NCBI GenBank assembly: GCA_026394635.1
Contig: JAPKXV010000141.1
Span: 1 to 6,182, forward strand
Origin: Methanoregula sp.
GTDB lineage: Archaea > Halobacteriota > Methanomicrobia > Methanomicrobiales > Methanospirillaceae
Length of the DNA stretch: 6,182 bases
Reading direction: 5' to 3'
Shown in pieces: positions 5,052 to 6,182 of the stretch. Below the pieces are notes generated by a model. It was given only the letters and a program-made list of their open reading frames with translations. It made no database searches and was not told the DNA's origin. The position numbers and the translations under genes were made by a program. Each line of letters opens with the position of its first letter. Position 1 is the stretch's first letter.

Positions 5052-6182
5052 TCACATTCCTGCACCAGGGAGACGGATCACCGCAGTGGTTCCTTCACCT
5101 ACACGGCTTTTTATCTCAAGGGTGCCTCCCATTTCTGTGATGAGGCGCTTGCTTACGTTCAGACCAAGACCTGTCCCCTTCGGTTTTGTAGTGAAAAGGG
5201 GCTGGAAAACATTTTCAAGCGTTGCCTGGTCCATCCCTGTCCCCGAATCCCTGATCTCAATTTCATTGTAATCCCCTTCCCGCCGTGCCGATATATCAAT
5301 CATGCCTTCTCTGGGTATAGCCTGAAACGCATTTGTCAGGAGGTTCGTTATCGCCCTTTTCATCAGGTTCCGATCGGATGTAATCTCGTAATTTTGGTCT
5401 ATTCCAACCCGGACCGTGATTGTATCTTCATGGTCTATTGTGGCAATAATTTCGTCGAAGAACGTGCGGAGGGGGAACAGGGAACGGTTGATCTGTACCG
5501 GGCGTGCGAAGTCCTGCAGGTCAGAGACAATCTTATTCATGTAAGTGGACTGTTCATTCACCGTCATGCACATATCATCAAGGCGGTACTTCCGGATAAC
5601 TTCACGTTCATCCGGGCTCATCTTCGCTATCTTCATATTTCCAAGGTAAATCGAATTTATGATTACCTGAAGAGGATTTCTCAGGTCATGACCAACCATC
5701 GTGGCAGTTTCCCCAATTGTCGCAAGGCGCTGGGCGTCTGATAACTCCTTTGTTCGCTCCTTCACGAGATCCTCAAGGTTTTCGGAATATACCTTGAGAG
5801 CTTTTTCAGCCTCTTTCTGGAGGGTGATATCACGCACGGTAGCCTGCAGGAGCTGCGTACCGCCGCTTTCAAGCCGGGACAAAAGGACTGTTGCCGGGAA
5901 ATCGGTACCGTCCATCTTCCGGTGCGTCCATTCAAAGAATCTGGAGCCCTTTTCGAGGGCAAGGTGCATCATTTCTCTAAACTTGTCTGTTGATAAAATG
6001 CCGTCCGGCTGGAACTCCGGAGACAGTGATGCGGGTGTATGGGCTATGAAGTCCTGCTCATTGCGGCAGGAGAATAACTGGGTGGTTGCCGGGTTCGCAG
6101 CAAGGTATCCCCGCTCCGGAGACACGATCATGATTGCCTCCCTGCTGTCAACATACAATGAGCGATACCGTTCCTCGCTCTC
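5052..6182 (-). CDS. PAS-domain sensor histidine kinase, C-terminal part (runs off right edge)
   Basis: The last 376 residues of a sensor kinase. The frame is open to the window edge and begins ESEERYRSLYVDSREA, the classic opening of a PAS domain. The gene therefore continues to the right, and a TTG at 6158 is not its start. The PAS domain (about 1-118 of the visible part, ending in ATVRDITLQKEAEKAL) likely binds a ligand or cofactor. A coiled coil (about 119-150) leads to the H-box GHDLRNPLQ with H165. The ATPase domain has N box NLLTNAFQA (280-288), G1 DSGTGMD (312-318) and G2 TKPKGTGLGL (332-341), all intact. No membrane span is visible. No receiver follows within 115 bases, so it may serve an unlinked regulator. 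It differs from the kinase at 80-1240 in H-box type and is not a recent duplicate. Confidence 0.93.
   Translation of the reverse strand, partial: ESEERYRSLYVDSREAIMIVSPERGYLAANPATTQLFSCRNEQDFIAHTPASLSPEFQPDGILSTDKFREMMHLALEKGSRFFEWTHRKMDGTDFPATVLLSRLESGGTQLLQATVRDITLQKEAEKALKVYSENLEDLVKERTKELSDAQRLATIGETATMVGHDLRNPLQVIINSIYLGNMKIAKMSPDEREVIRKYRLDDMCMTVNEQSTYMNKIVSDLQDFARPVQINRSLFPLRTFFDEIIATIDHEDTITVRVGIDQNYEITSDRNLMKRAITNLLTNAFQAIPREGMIDISARREGDYNEIEIRDSGTGMDQATLENVFQPLFTTKPKGTGLGLNVSKRLITEMGGTLEIKSRVGEGTTAVIRLPGAGM

Noticed and set aside
5394..5741. Plus-strand open frame of 115 codons
   Set aside because: It is antisense to the intact H-box and following region of the PAS kinase, with no ribosome site and no recognisable domain.
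6156..6158. TTG as start of the right-hand kinase
   Set aside because: The frame continues to the window edge encoding ESEERYRSL, the standard opening of a PAS domain, so the gene is simply truncated by the window.
1..6182. CRISPR array, insertion sequence, tRNA or rRNA
   Set aside because: I see no regular direct repeats with spacers, no transposase motif with terminal inverted repeats, and no cloverleaf or rRNA signature on either strand.

Overview
The window looks archaeal, most probably from a Methanomicrobiales methanogen (inference). Supporting signs are TATA-type promoter elements, ribosome binding sites that fit an archaeal anti-SD (GAGGT, GGAGGG, AGGTG), T-rich tracts where terminators are expected, and histidine kinases, TPR and receiver proteins in the style of methanogen signalling genes. 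No rRNA or marker gene is present, so the genus cannot be fixed.

Layout, left to right. (1) Bases 1-1240, minus strand: a two-component pair, made of a membrane-anchored histidine kinase (80-1240) whose stop codon overlaps the start of a response-regulator-type gene running off the left edge (1-80). (2) Bases 1241-1759: a gene-poor gap of about 520 bases. It holds the kinase promoter, a short imperfect tandem repeat, and a small remnant of the 3' end of another histidine kinase (1600-1710) followed by a T-rich, terminator-like hairpin. (3) Bases 1760-2515, plus strand: a soluble TPR-repeat protein whose start is probably misplaced if the first ATG is used. (4) Bases 2520-4196, minus strand: a compact three-gene operon of a processive family-2 glycosyltransferase (3132-4196), a 53-residue single-span membrane protein (2969-3130) and a stand-alone receiver protein (2520-2951). 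(5) Bases 4274-4936, plus strand: a secreted lipoprotein, divergent from the glycosyltransferase across a 77-base gap with one near-palindromic TATA element. (6) Bases 5052-6182, minus strand: the C-terminal part of a PAS histidine kinase that continues beyond the right edge.

The window is a signalling and cell-surface region: two kinases, a third decayed kinase, two receivers, a protein-interaction TPR protein, a polysaccharide-type synthase and a lipoprotein. The most interesting unit is the synthase / micropeptide / receiver operon with its divergent lipoprotein. It is a candidate for phosphorylation-controlled surface-polymer synthesis in an archaeon. That role is inferred from family motifs and gene order only.
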